Positions 28,009-36,925 of a stretch of 47,885 nucleotides of DNA are shown piece after piece; the first letter of the stretch is position 1, and each line of letters starts with the position of its first letter. A model generated the notes under the pieces. That model saw only the letters and a list, made by a program, of their open reading frames with translations. It did no database searches and was not told the origin of the DNA. Origin of the DNA: Modestobacter caceresii (GTDB lineage: Bacteria; Actinomycetota; Actinomycetes; Mycobacteriales; Geodermatophilaceae); assembly GCF_000761485.1 (NCBI RefSeq), contig NZ_JPMX01000079.1, positions 1 through 47,885 on the forward strand. Direction: 5' to 3'. Position numbers and translations under genes: made by a program.

Positions 28009-28494
28009 ATGTCCCTCCTCAACCGTTCAACCAAGCGCCCGTCTCTGGCGGCGAACGTCGGTCGCGGCGTGCTGGCCGGTGTGGCCGGCAGCCTCGTGAT
28101 GACCGCGTGGCAGAAGCTGGTCGAGATGCCCATCTCCGAGCGTGGGGACAGCTACGGCCCGGCGGACCTTACCGAGAGACTGCTGCCAGTGAAGCCCCGC
28201 AGCGATGCGGGGAGGAAACGGCTCAACTACGCCACCCACACCTCGCTGGGCGCGTTGTGGGGTGCCGCCTACGGGGTGGCGGCCCACTTGGGCCTGCGCG
28301 GCGCGCGGGGCGCGGGGGCGACGTTCGGCGCCATCTACACCCAGGACCTAGTCATGATCACAGCCCTCGGGCTGGGCAAGCCGTGGACGTGGTCGCGCAA
28401 GGATTGGACCATTGACGTCCTGGACAAGGCCGTGAACATCGCCGCCACCAGCGCGATCTTCGACCGCGCCCTCGACCCTCGCGTGAGGCCATAG
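28009..28494 (+). CDS. Small membrane protein, member of a family repeated in this locus
   Basis: A 161-residue protein. The first hydrophobic segment is Gly-rich and ends in VM (GRGVLAGVAGSLVMTAWQKL). A polar Arg/Asp-rich loop follows, then the THTSLGALWGAAYGVAAHLG segment and two weaker ones. The same layout (aG-x-aG-x-x-VM, later H then G-x-x-Y) recurs in the products at 31359-31820, 35092-35604 and 37161-37664. It resembles DUF1440-like small membrane proteins, but I cannot name a function. It follows the DUF427 gene by 28 bases on the same strand, with a weak ribosome site. Confidence 0.72.
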   Translation: MSLLNRSTKRPSLAANVGRGVLAGVAGSLVMTAWQKLVEMPISERGDSYGPADLTERLLPVKPRSDAGRKRLNYATHTSLGALWGAAYGVAAHLGLRGARGAGATFGAIYTQDLVMITALGLGKPWTWSRKDWTIDVLDKAVNIAATSAIFDRALDPRVRP

Positions 28495-28558
28495 CGCCTG
28501 GCTCGTCACAGCGCGCCGCCGGGGCAGCCGTGCAGCCGACGGGAAGTTCGTCAGCACG

Positions 28559-29659
28559 GTGAACTCCTTGGCCACTACGCCCGTGGGGTGGCACGGAGCC
28601 ACTCGACGGGATCACGACGGCGTGACCACGTCGAGTGGCTCCGGAAGTACACCCGATGCGTGGGCCTTGCACGTCCTGCTCATCGCCCCGGGTGCAGGCG
28701 AGTCGAGCGCCGAACTGGCGCCGCTGCTGACTGCCCTCAAGCAGCAGCCCTCGCGCAGCGCGGTGGCTGTGGTGGTGGCCAACGCACCCGCCCGAGCCGA
28801 CGACGTCCGATGGCAGCTGACCATCGACGACGCCGGCGTTCTCCGCATCCCCGCGCTCGATCTCGAGCTCCGTGCCCACCAGCTCCCGGCCGAGGAGGCC
28901 GCCTCACTGGCGCAGATGCTCGTGCTGGCCGCCGTCACCGAGGACCGTCCCGTCCCGCCAGCCCATGGGGACGAGCCCTGGGACCGGCACTCAGACGCCT
29001 GCGGCGGTCTTCGGGTCGACGCGGCGGAGCCGTCGCGGCAGCCCCTACTCGGACCCGATGTAGCCGACGACGAGCCGGCGGCACGCCTGGCCCATCCATC
29101 CACGGAGACGGCCGACTCGGTCCTGCCGTTGCCTGCGCCGTCATACCTGGATCGCGCCGCGACCACCGAGCCCGACTTGCGCGCGTTGGCCCCTGCCACC
29201 GACGAGCGGGTCCGTCGCGAGGTCGAGAGCGCCGATCCCGACCTGGACAGCGACCTGGCGGAGTGGGCCGATCCCTCGTCACCGCGGCCGAAGCTGACGT
29301 TGCTTGGTCCGGTCGAGGTCCGGGCCCAGGGCTCGCTGCCCGAACGCAATCCGCGTCGGCAGTTCTACACCGAGATCGTCGCCTACCTGGCGACCCGGCC
29401 GGGCGGCGTGACCAGCGAGCGCTACGCCACTGCGCTCTGGCCCGACGAACCGGACGTCGTCGGCGAGACCAAGGTGCGCCAGTCCATCTCGGTCGTCCGT
29501 GCCTGGCTGGGCACCGATCCGGCGACCGGGGCTGACTACCTGCCCTCGGGACTCACCGCCGCGGTGTGCGAGGGAGAGTTGGACACCGCGAAGTGGGAGT
29601 TGTCCCACCGACTCCTCCCGCTGGGGCAGCGGAGCGTGGGATCGCGTCCCGTGCCGTGA
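28559..29659 (+). pseudogene. Fragment of a LysM/BTAD-type large actinobacterial protein
   Basis: The open frame (366 codons from a GTG at 28559) resembles only an internal part of a larger protein. It has a segment with VVVANAPARADDVRWQLT and ALDLELRAHQLPAEEAA, an acidic low-complexity stretch, then the start of a SARP-like winged helix and BTAD region (PKLTLLGPVEVRAQGSLPER, SERYATALWPDEPDVVGETK). The match stops after GADYLPSG and the remaining 40 residues are unrelated. Intact relatives in high-GC actinobacteria are much longer, with N-terminal membrane and LysM parts, and often occur near integrative elements. It is best read as a remnant left with the dead integrase; expression as a shorter protein cannot be excluded. 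Confidence 0.55.
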
Positions 29660-29702
29660 ATAGTCAGTTCTCGACTCATGGGTTGCCCGTTCTAAGGGGT
29701 CT

Positions 29703-29734
29703 CGCGGGGCGGGCGCTTTCGCCCCCGCCCCGCG
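29703..29734. terminator. Candidate terminator before the AhpD-like gene end
   Basis: 11-base arms CGCGGGGCGGG and CCCGCCCCGCG with a 10-base loop, between the convergent BTAD remnant and AhpD-like gene. The 150-base gap holds no gene that I can support. Confidence 0.6.
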
Positions 29735-29813
29735 GACCGCAGCACGTCCAACTGTGGAGGAAGTCGCCCGACCTCCCCTCGTTCGAGGCGGCCCGGGGTA
29801 GGGCCTTGGGGTC

Positions 29814-30353
29814 CTAGAGGAACGGAGCCGGCGGCAGGTCCAAGTCGGTCTGCACCAGGTGGTTGAAGTAGTTGGTGAAGAGGTTCAGTGCGACGTGGAC
29901 CGACGTCTCGGTGAGCTCGGCGTCGGTCCAGCCGGCATCGAGCGCTGCCTGCCAGGTGCTGTCCTGGACGGAGCCGATGCCGCCGGTCTGCTCGCGGACC
30001 AGAGTGAGGAGCGCACTCAGCTTCGGGTTCTCGACCTGTCCGCGGCGGATGTCGATCGTCTCCTGCTCGCTGAGCCCGGCCGCCTTCCCCCCGGCGGTGT
30101 GTGCGGCCTGGCAGTAGGAGCACTCGTCGACGTTCGCCACCGCCAATGCGATGGCCTCACGGGTCCGGCCGTCGAACGTGCCGGTGTCCTGCATGACCTG
30201 TTGGATCGCGACGTAGGTCTGCAGGACGGCGGGGGAGTGTGCCATCGCGCCGTGGATGTTGAGGACCTTGCCGAACTTGGCCTCGAGCGCCTTGAGGGCG
30301 TCGCGGCTGCCCTCCGGGGCGGAGTCGACGGTGTGGACGGGGATGCGGGTCAT
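29814..30353 (-). CDS. Carboxymuconolactone decarboxylase/AhpD-like peroxidase
   Basis: A 179-residue all-helical protein of the CMD/AhpD family. The redox motif E-C-x-x-C-x-x-x-H is present as ECSYCQAAH (Glu77, Cys78, Cys81, His85), which in AhpD-like enzymes reduces peroxides with a disulfide partner. Start is the ATG at 30353, with AAAGGAA 5 bases upstream; an ATG five codons earlier lacks a site. It is the last gene of the minus-strand arm and follows the cysteine hydrolase gene by 113 bases. A role in peroxide defence is the simplest guess. Confidence 0.9.
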   Translation of the reverse strand: MTRIPVHTVDSAPEGSRDALKALEAKFGKVLNIHGAMAHSPAVLQTYVAIQQVMQDTGTFDGRTREAIALAVANVDECSYCQAAHTAGGKAAGLSEQETIDIRRGQVENPKLSALLTLVREQTGGIGSVQDSTWQAALDAGWTDAELTETSVHVALNLFTNYFNHLVQTDLDLPPAPFL

Positions 30354-30466
30354 TGGCGTTCCTTTCATCGGGGTGGACGACGAGCAACCGTCGGTCAGGC
30401 CAGCGTCGCGGGGTGCGTGGCTGTGCCCGGATGGCCACCTGGGTTGCCGTGTCCGGGGCTGGAGCG

Positions 30467-31117
30467 TCAGGCGGCGAGTGCCTGCACCGTCTCCTCGGTG
30501 GTCAGGACGGCGCCGGCGATGTACCGGAAGTTGGTCAGCGCGGCGGCGTATCCGTCGCCCATCTCAGGGTGCTGGGCGGCAGCGGTGGCGTCGGAGACGA
30601 CGGCTACCTCGAACCCCTGCTCCAGCAGTTCGCGCAGGTGGCTCTCGATGCACAGGTTCGCCGACATGCCGGCGAGGACGACCTTGGTGATGCCGCGCTT
30701 GCGCAGTTGCAGCACGAGATCGTTCTGCTCGGGTCCGTACACCTTGTGCGGGCTGCAGACGACGGTCTTCCCGTCCTCCAGGAAGGGCTTGTACTGCTCG
30801 AGCCAGTCGGCGCCCGAGCCGGTGAAGCCCTGCATCTGCAGCGGGCCGGGGCGGTCGAACATGCCGATCTCGTGCATCTTCTGCTCCAGCGTGCCGCCGA
30901 ACTCCCACTTGTGGTCATGGGGGAAGTAGTAGTGCGGGCTGACGAAGACCGGCGTGCCGGCCTGCTGTGCGGCGATGAGCAGCTGTTCGATGTGCTCTAC
31001 GGTGCCGTTCTCCTCGACGTTCTTGCCGACCAGCTCCCACGTGACGCCTTCGGGGCTGAGGAAGTCGTTCTGTGGATCGGTCAGAACCAGTGCGGTGTCA
31101 CCGGCGGTGAGCTGCAT
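30467..31117 (-). CDS. Isochorismatase-like cysteine hydrolase
   Basis: A 216-residue alpha/beta hydrolase of the isochorismatase/nicotinamidase superfamily. The triad is visible: Asp14 (VLTDPQNDFL), Lys125 (CSPHKVYG) and Cys156 (GMSANLCIESHLREL). Substrate cannot be told from sequence: amides such as nicotinamide or N-carbamoyl compounds are possible, and active-site His-rich PHYYFPHDHKWEF suggests a specific pocket. GGAGG stands before the ATG at 31117. Downstream comes the AhpD-like gene on the same strand. Confidence 0.88.
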   Translation of the reverse strand: MQLTAGDTALVLTDPQNDFLSPEGVTWELVGKNVEENGTVEHIEQLLIAAQQAGTPVFVSPHYYFPHDHKWEFGGTLEQKMHEIGMFDRPGPLQMQGFTGSGADWLEQYKPFLEDGKTVVCSPHKVYGPEQNDLVLQLRKRGITKVVLAGMSANLCIESHLRELLEQGFEVAVVSDATAAAQHPEMGDGYAAALTNFRYIAGAVLTTEETVQALAA

Positions 31118-31358
31118 GGGGGCCTCCAGGTCGGATCAGGGTGGAACTCCGGTGCCGGGGCCATGCCCGGAGGCGAGATGTTGAGGCGTCAACTGTCATC
31201 CCGGATGCCAAGTCGACTGACGGTGAGTCCCCCCGCGACTGGCTCGCCGCAAACCTGTCTCAGCCCGCATCCCCGGGACCATGCGGTCACCGGTCGGCTG
31301 ACGCCGCAGCCTGCGCGGCGGCTGCGTCTCCGCGGACGGGGGGAGCGGGTGGCCGTGC

Positions 31359-31820
31359 TCACTGCCCGGACATGGGGAGGAACCACGCGGCGAAGGCCAG
31401 AGCCCAGACCATGTGGGCCACCGCCAATGACAGGGGGGAGCTGTTCCGGTTCATCACCGGTGCCAGCCACGGCATGATCAGGTACTGGTAGGAGGCCCAG
31501 TGCACGACGGCGTATCCGAGGATGAGCAGGATCTGGAGCAGGGCCGGCCACTGGTCGACGTGTTCGGCGATGGCCACCCCGTACAGCCAGCCCATGAAGG
31601 CCGAGGCGAGCGCATGCAGGGCCATACCGACGAGGAAGCCGCCGAGCAGGAACCGCCCGGTGTCGACTCGCGGCCCCAGCAGCATGGAGGCGATGAGATT
31701 CGGTGGTCGCCAGAAGCCCTTGCCCCTCAGTGCTGCCTCGAGCATCTTCTCGATGCTCATGACAGCGCCGGCGACGAGCCCGGCGATCGTGGCTGTCAGG
31801 ACCATGGCGCGTGGGGCCAT
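31359..31820 (-). CDS. Small membrane protein of the repeated family
   Basis: A 153-residue protein with about four membrane segments. The first is Gly-rich and ends in VM (TIAGLVAGAVMSIEKM), the second contains HALASAFMGWLYGV, and two more follow (LLQILLILGYAVVHW, LAVAHMVWALAFAAWFL). It shares this layout with the proteins at 28009, 35092 and 37161. ATG at 31820 is preferred; 31805 is possible. Its start lies 32 bases after the stop of the debranching-enzyme-like gene, so it is in the same minus-strand operon. The 241 bases to the next gene hold no ORF that I can support. Function unknown. Confidence 0.72.
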   Translation of the reverse strand: MAPRAMVLTATIAGLVAGAVMSIEKMLEAALRGKGFWRPPNLIASMLLGPRVDTGRFLLGGFLVGMALHALASAFMGWLYGVAIAEHVDQWPALLQILLILGYAVVHWASYQYLIMPWLAPVMNRNSSPLSLAVAHMVWALAFAAWFLPMSGQ

Positions 31821-31851
31821 AGGGACGTCGCTCGGCAGGGGGTGGGCTCGC

Positions 31852-34032
31852 TCATCGGGACACCAGGCTCTCCACGGCCCGTGCCGTGCGCGCCTGTGGC
31901 GTGCGCAGGGACGGTCGCTGCCGGACGAGCAACCGACCGGTCCGGACCTGTGCGCGCCACTTGGTGCGGTCGCCGTGGCGCCAGACATGTAGGTCGACCG
32001 TGGCGTCGCCGATGCGCAGCCGCCGGAGGTTGAGTTCTGGGAGCCAGTCGGGCAGTCGGGGGTCGAGCAGCAGCAGGTGTGCCGGGGCCACCGGCCGGAC
32101 CCCGAGCAGCGCCTGGATCATGAGCACGGTTCCGCTGGCCGACCAGGACTGCGGAGCGTTGGCCTGGGGATAGACGCCCGGGTGGGGATGGTCGTCGTCC
32201 CGGGTGAGCCCGCCGACGGCCTCGGGGATCCGGTTGGCGGTGAAGAGCTCGGCCGTGTCGAACAGTCCCCGTGCCAGTCCGTGGAGCTGCTCCCAGCAGC
32301 CGTAGCGACCGAAGCCGGCGGCGATGGTGCCCTGTTCGACGGCCCAGACGCTACCGAGGTGGTAACTGAACGGGTTGTAGGCGGGGTTGTCGGTGGACAA
32401 GGTGCGGATGCCCCAGCCGGAGAACATGTCGGGCTGCATGAGCCGGGCAGCCACCCGCTGTCCCTGTTCCGGGGTGGCGACGCCGGTGAGGAGCATGTGC
32501 CCGGCGTTGCTCGTCACGGGAGTCAGCGGCCGGCCGTCGGAGTCGAGGCCCAGTGCATAGATGCCGGCGTCCTCCAGCCAGAGCCGGTCGTTGATCCGCT
32601 GACGCAGCCGGGCGGCCTGCGCCAGCAGCCGGCGGGCGTACAACCGGTCCCCGGCCGCCACCAGGACGGGAACGATGTTGCGCAGCGCGGAGTACCAGTA
32701 GCCCTGGAGCTCGCAGGTGATCAGCGGGTCGGACTGCACCTGCCCTTCGGCGTCGACGATGGCGTTGGGTGCGTCCTTCCAGCCCTGGTTGCGCACCCCC
32801 TTCGGCGAGCGGCGGCGGTACTCCAGCAGGCCGTCGCGGTCGAGGTCGCCGTAGCGGTCGAGCCAGGTCAGGACTCGGCGGGCGGCCGGCAGCAGTTGGA
32901 GGGCTGTGTCGCGGTCGCCGGTCCAGGCGTAGTACTGGCCGAGCATGGCGACGTAGTCGACCGGGGTGGCGTAGTCGCCGTAGTACCGGTCGAAGGGGTT
33001 GTCGCCTCGCGCGGAGGCGGGGGCGTCGCCGGCCTGGTGGATCATGGCGCCGGGTTCCTCGTCGCGCCAGTCGTCGATGCGCTCGCCCTGCAGGGCGGCG
33101 TTGACCCGGAGGGCGTCGCGCAGCGGGCTGCGCAGCGCCAGCAGCGCCTGCCAGCCGGTGGTGAGGGTGTCGCGGCCGAAGAACTGGTCGTAGAGCGGAA
33201 CCCCGGCGATGAGCGCGTTCGGCCCCTCCTCGAGACCGAGCGGCAGGCTGGCCAGGTCGGCCACCGCGGTGTCCCAGGTGCGCTGGACCGTGGCATCGGA
33301 CGCCTCCAGGAGCGGGGGTTCCTCGCCGAGGCGCCGGCTGACCAGGGCGGCGGTGGACCCGACGGTGAAGGCGCCCGCGCCCGGTCGGTGTTCGCGGCCG
33401 TCGACGACCGGGCAGACGGCCACCTCGATGCGGCGCCTGCCGCGGGCCGGCACGGACAGCGGGATGGTCAGGCGGCCGTCGTTCCAGCCTGCGTCCGTCT
33501 CGTCGAGGACCTGGACACGCACCGCGCGGTCGAGCTGGTCACTGTCCAGTCGGAGCTCCAGCCGGCGCCGCTCGGGATCCCACGACGCGAGCGCTGGACC
33601 GGTGGGGTCGGGTGTGCCGGCGTCGGCCTCGGCAGTGCCGCTGAAGTCCGCCGCCAGGTGCAGACCGAGGACCAGGTGCCGGTCCTGATGGGTGTAGTTG
33701 GCGATCTCGGCGCGCAGGCGAAGGCCGTCGCCGACGAAGGCCGAGAGCTCCAGGTGCGCGCCGGTGACCTCGCTGAACACCTCGGTCTCCTGCAGTTCCT
33801 GTGACTCGGGCACTTCGGCGTAGCCGAGCAACGCGGCGTGGGACACGTCGCTCCAGGCGAACGGAGTCACCTGCTGGCCGTCGATGCTCCAGCTCAGCCG
33901 GGAGAGCATCCGGGTGTTGTGGAAGTAGAAGCCTTCCGCGCCTTCTCCGGTGCACAGGCCGAGCGGGCTGGTGACCAGCAGCGAGCGGTCCCGGTAGGCG
34001 AACCGCTGGTGCGGTCGGGTGCGCAGCTCCAC
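31852..34032 (-). CDS. Amylo-alpha-1,6-glucosidase-like glycogen debranching protein
   Basis: A 726-residue protein. The N-terminal domain (about 1-260, all beta: YRDRSLLVTSPLGLCTGEG, GFYFHNTRMLSRLSWSIDG) is the bacterial GDE N-terminal type, and the C-terminal (alpha/alpha)6 barrel carries GVPLYDQFFGRDTLTTGWQ, RGDNPFDRYYGDYATPVDYV and the active-site-like GVRNQGWKDAPNAI. Such proteins are annotated as amylo-1,6-glucosidases acting on glycogen branches or related glucosides. No signal peptide, so cytoplasmic. Start is the GTG at 34032 with GGGAGG 9 bases upstream, three bases after the SDR stop. It works logically with the GH15 enzyme of the opposite arm. Confidence 0.9.
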   Translation of the reverse strand: MELRTRPHQRFAYRDRSLLVTSPLGLCTGEGAEGFYFHNTRMLSRLSWSIDGQQVTPFAWSDVSHAALLGYAEVPESQELQETEVFSEVTGAHLELSAFVGDGLRLRAEIANYTHQDRHLVLGLHLAADFSGTAEADAGTPDPTGPALASWDPERRRLELRLDSDQLDRAVRVQVLDETDAGWNDGRLTIPLSVPARGRRRIEVAVCPVVDGREHRPGAGAFTVGSTAALVSRRLGEEPPLLEASDATVQRTWDTAVADLASLPLGLEEGPNALIAGVPLYDQFFGRDTLTTGWQALLALRSPLRDALRVNAALQGERIDDWRDEEPGAMIHQAGDAPASARGDNPFDRYYGDYATPVDYVAMLGQYYAWTGDRDTALQLLPAARRVLTWLDRYGDLDRDGLLEYRRRSPKGVRNQGWKDAPNAIVDAEGQVQSDPLITCELQGYWYSALRNIVPVLVAAGDRLYARRLLAQAARLRQRINDRLWLEDAGIYALGLDSDGRPLTPVTSNAGHMLLTGVATPEQGQRVAARLMQPDMFSGWGIRTLSTDNPAYNPFSYHLGSVWAVEQGTIAAGFGRYGCWEQLHGLARGLFDTAELFTANRIPEAVGGLTRDDDHPHPGVYPQANAPQSWSASGTVLMIQALLGVRPVAPAHLLLLDPRLPDWLPELNLRRLRIGDATVDLHVWRHGDRTKWRAQVRTGRLLVRQRPSLRTPQARTARAVESLVSR

Positions 34033-34035
34033 CGG

Positions 34036-35042
34036 TCACCGCCTCCCGCGGCGCAGGGCCGTGACGGTGAGGAGGGCGCCTGCGGCGAGGAGGGCCCGGA
34101 TGCGCTGCGGATGCTGTTCCAGCACGGTGGTGTAGACGCTGGTGGACTTGGCGCGCTGCCCGAAGCTGCCCTCCACCGCACCCGGTCCGCTGCTGGCGGT
34201 GAAGAGGTTGTCGGTGCCGACGTCGGGCCGGTCCGTCTTCTGCTTCTGCACGGTCTTGCCGACCCGCAGCACCAAGGTCGGGGCGGACCGGGGCGCGATC
34301 CGGTGCACCATCTCCAGCATCTTGCCGCCCCCGCCGACCACCATCCGCGGCTGCGGGTGGGAGATCGCGTGCAGCACGGCGTCGGCGACGACCCGGGGCT
34401 GGTAGATCGGCGGGACCGGCTGGGGGAGGACCCCCATCTTCGACCGGGCGTGCTCGAACAACGGCGTGTTGATCGACGAGGGCAACAGCGTGCTGACCGT
34501 GATCGGGCTGCGCTCGTGCTCCAGTTCCATCCGCAGCGACTCGGCGAACCGAGGATGCCGTGCTTGGCCGCGACGTAGGGCGCCTGCAGCGGGACGGCCT
34601 GGACGGCGAGTGCGCTGGCGACGTTGACGATGCCGCCTTGGCTTTGGGGGCGCATCTGGTCCAGGGCGGCCTTCATCCCGTGGATCTGGCCGAGGAGGAT
34701 CACCTGGATGGCCCGGGTGATCTCTTCGGCGCTCAGCTGGTGGACCTCGCCGTAGACCGCGGTGGCCGCGCAGTTGACCCAGGTGTCGATGCGCCCGAAC
34801 CGCTCGGCGGTCTCGCGGGCCAGCCCTTGGACCTCCGGCCACTCCGCCACATCGGTGGGGCGGACGAACGCCGGGCCGCCGAGCCGGGTCACTTCGGCTT
34901 CCAGCGTGCGTAGTGCTTCCTCGTTGCGGGCGGCGAGCACGACGGTGGCGCCGTGTTCGGCAAGGAGAAGCGCGGTCTCGCGGCCGACGCCGGAGGAGGC
35001 GCCGGTGACCACGACGACCTGGTCATGTAGCGGGCGGGGCAT
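34036..35042 (-). pseudogene. SDR-family oxidoreductase, broken by a 1-base deletion
   Basis: From the ATG at 35042 (AAAGG upstream) the frame encodes a normal SDR start: VTGASSGVGRETALLLAEHG (residues 12-31), NCAATAVYGE, and the catalytic YVAAKHG. It then shifts near 34547, where CTCGGTTCGCC would need to be CTCGGTTTCGCC to continue as FAESLRMELEHE. The rest, in the second frame, runs to a stop at 34036 and ends with a membrane-anchor-like ALLAAGALLTVTALRRGRR. Restoring one T gives 335 residues, exactly the length of the intact SDR at 45593-46600, with the same PVPPIYQP segment. A sequencing error or a true mutation would look alike. Confidence 0.82.
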
Positions 35043-35091
35043 CGTCCGGCCTTTCAGCGGGAGAGATGGACGAGGGAGGCGGCGGGCCGGC

Positions 35092-35604
35092 TCAAGAGGC
35101 CAGCAGCGCGTAGACCAGGCCGAGGACCAGCCCGTACACGACGTGTCCCATGACCAGTCCTGGCGGCGTGGCGGCCCCGTAGTTCTTGGCGAAGAGCCCC
35201 GGCGGCTCCAGCTCGACCGGGGAGCCGGCCGCGGCCGGAGTGGTGGTGGCTCCGGCGTGCATCCGCGGGTGCATGGCCGGCAGCATCGCCATCGCCATCC
35301 CGGCGATCAGGCCGTGCACGACTCCGATGACAGCGCCGACCCACCAGGCGTTGCCCGAGTCCACGTCGAGCCAGGCGAACAGCAACCCGTAGATCGAGCC
35401 GATCACCAGGGCGCTCATGACGACCAGGTGCATCATCAGACCGATCGCCTTGGCCTTGCCCCGGTCGCCGGTGAACATCGATCCCTCGACCAGGGCCATG
35501 TCCATCTCGGTCTTGCCGGCTTTCTGCATCGTGGTCATCATCGCGGTCATCACCAGTCCGCCGGCCAGGCCGGCGAGCACGGCAGGCCAGAACTCGAATC
35601 CCAT
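35092..35604 (-). CDS. Small membrane protein of the repeated family
   Basis: A 170-residue protein with about four membrane segments. Segment 1 is Gly-rich and ends in VM (VLAGLAGGLVMTAMM), then a charged loop (GKTEMDMALVEG), MHLVVMSALVIGSIYGLLFA, GAVIGVVHGLIAGMAMAM, a Pro/Ala-rich loop, and a last segment with GHVVYGLVLGLVYALL. Met is unusually frequent, with several MxxM patterns (MTAMMTTM, MAMAMLPAMHPRMH); metal or oxidant interaction is a thought and no more. AGGAGGG precedes the ATG. It is part of the minus arm, between the SRPBCC and SDR genes. Confidence 0.75.
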   Translation of the reverse strand: MGFEFWPAVLAGLAGGLVMTAMMTTMQKAGKTEMDMALVEGSMFTGDRGKAKAIGLMMHLVVMSALVIGSIYGLLFAWLDVDSGNAWWVGAVIGVVHGLIAGMAMAMLPAMHPRMHAGATTTPAAAGSPVELEPPGLFAKNYGAATPPGLVMGHVVYGLVLGLVYALLAS

Positions 35605-35640
35605 TGGCCCTCCTGAAAGTTCGGGTGGTCACACGGTCGG

Positions 35641-36096
35641 CTAGCGCGAGGCGCGGGCCTCGATCAGCTCCTTGAGGTTGTGCAGGGAGTGCTCGAGTTC
35701 GCGCTCGTTGCGCCGCTCGGCGTAGGCCGAGTCGAACAACTCACCGACGAGTCCGCCGGGCAGTTCGTAGTCCAGCTCGACGACAACCCGGCTCCCGCCG
35801 TCGGCCTCCTCGACGGTCTGCACCATGCGCAGCATCCCGCCGCCAGGCGCTTCGGAGGAGTACGAGACTCGCTGTGGCCGCTGAAGCTGGGTGACTCCCC
35901 ATGTGCTCTCCAGGTTCCGACCGAGCACCCGAAGGGTCTGGACGAACGTGTCGCCCTCCTCGATCGGCTTACGGGGGGTCCCGTGGGTCTCCACGGTGAT
36001 TGTCGACCAGACGGGCAGCAGGTCGAGGTCGGTGAGCGCCTCGAACACCTGCTCCCGGGAAGCGTTGACCTCGATGCTCGTGTCGATCTTCGCCAT
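35641..36096 (-). CDS. SRPBCC-family lipid-binding-like protein
   Basis: A 151-residue START-like (polyketide cyclase/SRPBCC) protein: IDTSIEVNASREQVFEALTD at the N-terminus, a long curved sheet, and a C-terminal helix (RNERELEHSLHNLKELIEAR) that closes the ligand cavity. The fold binds hydrophobic ligands; no catalytic role can be assigned. The ATG at 36096 has GGAGG 7 bases upstream; an ATG ten codons earlier gives a Gly/Cys-rich leader without a site. It is the second gene of the minus arm, after the Crp-like gene. Confidence 0.87.
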   Translation of the reverse strand: MAKIDTSIEVNASREQVFEALTDLDLLPVWSTITVETHGTPRKPIEEGDTFVQTLRVLGRNLESTWGVTQLQRPQRVSYSSEAPGGGMLRMVQTVEEADGGSRVVVELDYELPGGLVGELFDSAYAERRNERELEHSLHNLKELIEARASR

Positions 36097-36229
36097 TCCG
36101 CCACCTCCGCAGCCGCACCCCGCCACTCCCGATGAACGACGGCATCGCGGCCCCTCTGTGGTGGTCGGCGTGCCCCTGCTCGGCCCACCGGAACGCAGAA
36201 TGCGCCCTAGGTGACGTTCATCGGGATGC

Positions 36230-36925
36230 TTAGGGGAGAAGGTCTCCGCCGAGGAGCGCCTCGAGCCCCGGGACGTCCAGCAGCTCGACCTGCCCGTAGC
36301 CGCTCCTGATCAGCCCCATGCTGGTCAGAGTGCGCGTGACCCGGCTCACCGATTGGCGCCGTGCGCCGACCAGGTCGGCGATCACTTCGTGGGTGAGTCG
36401 GACGACGAGCTTGCCGGACTCCTGCTCCTGCTGCTCCAGCAGGATGAAGGCCACCTGAGCTTCCAGACGGCGAGTCATCATCACGGCGAGCCGGCGACGG
36501 TCCGCGTCCAGGCGGCGGGCGATGGAGGCCATCCAGCGCAGGCAGAGCGCGGGGAACTGCTGCAGCAGGCGCATCCACTCCTCGTCGGTGATCTCGATGA
36601 TCCACGTGCCTCGTGAGGCGACGGCGTCGAAGGGCATCGGCGAACCGAGCAGCACGGGAATGTCGGCGATGACGCCGCCGCGGCGCACCAGTGCCATGAC
36701 CACCCGCCCGCCGCCGGGAAGTCGGGCCAGCAGCTCCAGTTCGCCGTCGAGGACCACGAGGACGCGGTCAGTGCTCTGGCCGGCCGCGGCGAGCAGCTGT
36801 CCGGCGGGCACTCCTCGGGGGGTACCAGCTCGGCGGAGATGAGCGAGCATCTCTCCTTCCAGGAGCGTCAGGTCGTGGCGGGCGGACACTCCGCTGATCC
36901 AGCGACCGGGTGGACTGACCGGCAT
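36230..36925 (-). CDS. Crp/Fnr-family transcriptional regulator
   Basis: A 231-residue Crp-type regulator. The N-terminal cyclic-nucleotide-binding-like barrel (about 25-140) includes GVPAGQLLAAAGQSTDRVLV and VLDGELELLARLPGGGRVV, but I do not see the RxS phosphate-binding arrangement of true cAMP sensors. No Cys cluster for FeS is present. A long helix (LRWMASIARRLDADRRRLAV) leads to the winged HTH with EVIADLVGARRQSVSRVTRT, the expected recognition helix. GGAGG precedes the ATG. It opens the minus arm and faces the plus arm across 235 bases rich in inverted repeats, so it is the obvious candidate regulator of both. Confidence 0.92.
   Translation of the reverse strand: MPVSPPGRWISGVSARHDLTLLEGEMLAHLRRAGTPRGVPAGQLLAAAGQSTDRVLVVLDGELELLARLPGGGRVVMALVRRGGVIADIPVLLGSPMPFDAVASRGTWIIEITDEEWMRLLQQFPALCLRWMASIARRLDADRRRLAVMMTRRLEAQVAFILLEQQEQESGKLVVRLTHEVIADLVGARRQSVSRVTRTLTSMGLIRSGYGQVELLDVPGLEALLGGDLLP

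Noticed and set aside
30354-30466. Separate promoter for the AhpD-like gene
   Set aside because: No convincing -35/-10 pair on the minus strand; read-through from the upstream gene is as likely.
31118-31358. Possible gene or terminator between the cysteine hydrolase and small membrane protein genes
   Set aside because: Only a short CGCAGCC/GGCTGCG stem (31305-31326) and GC-biased open frames are seen; none has a ribosome site plus protein-like composition.
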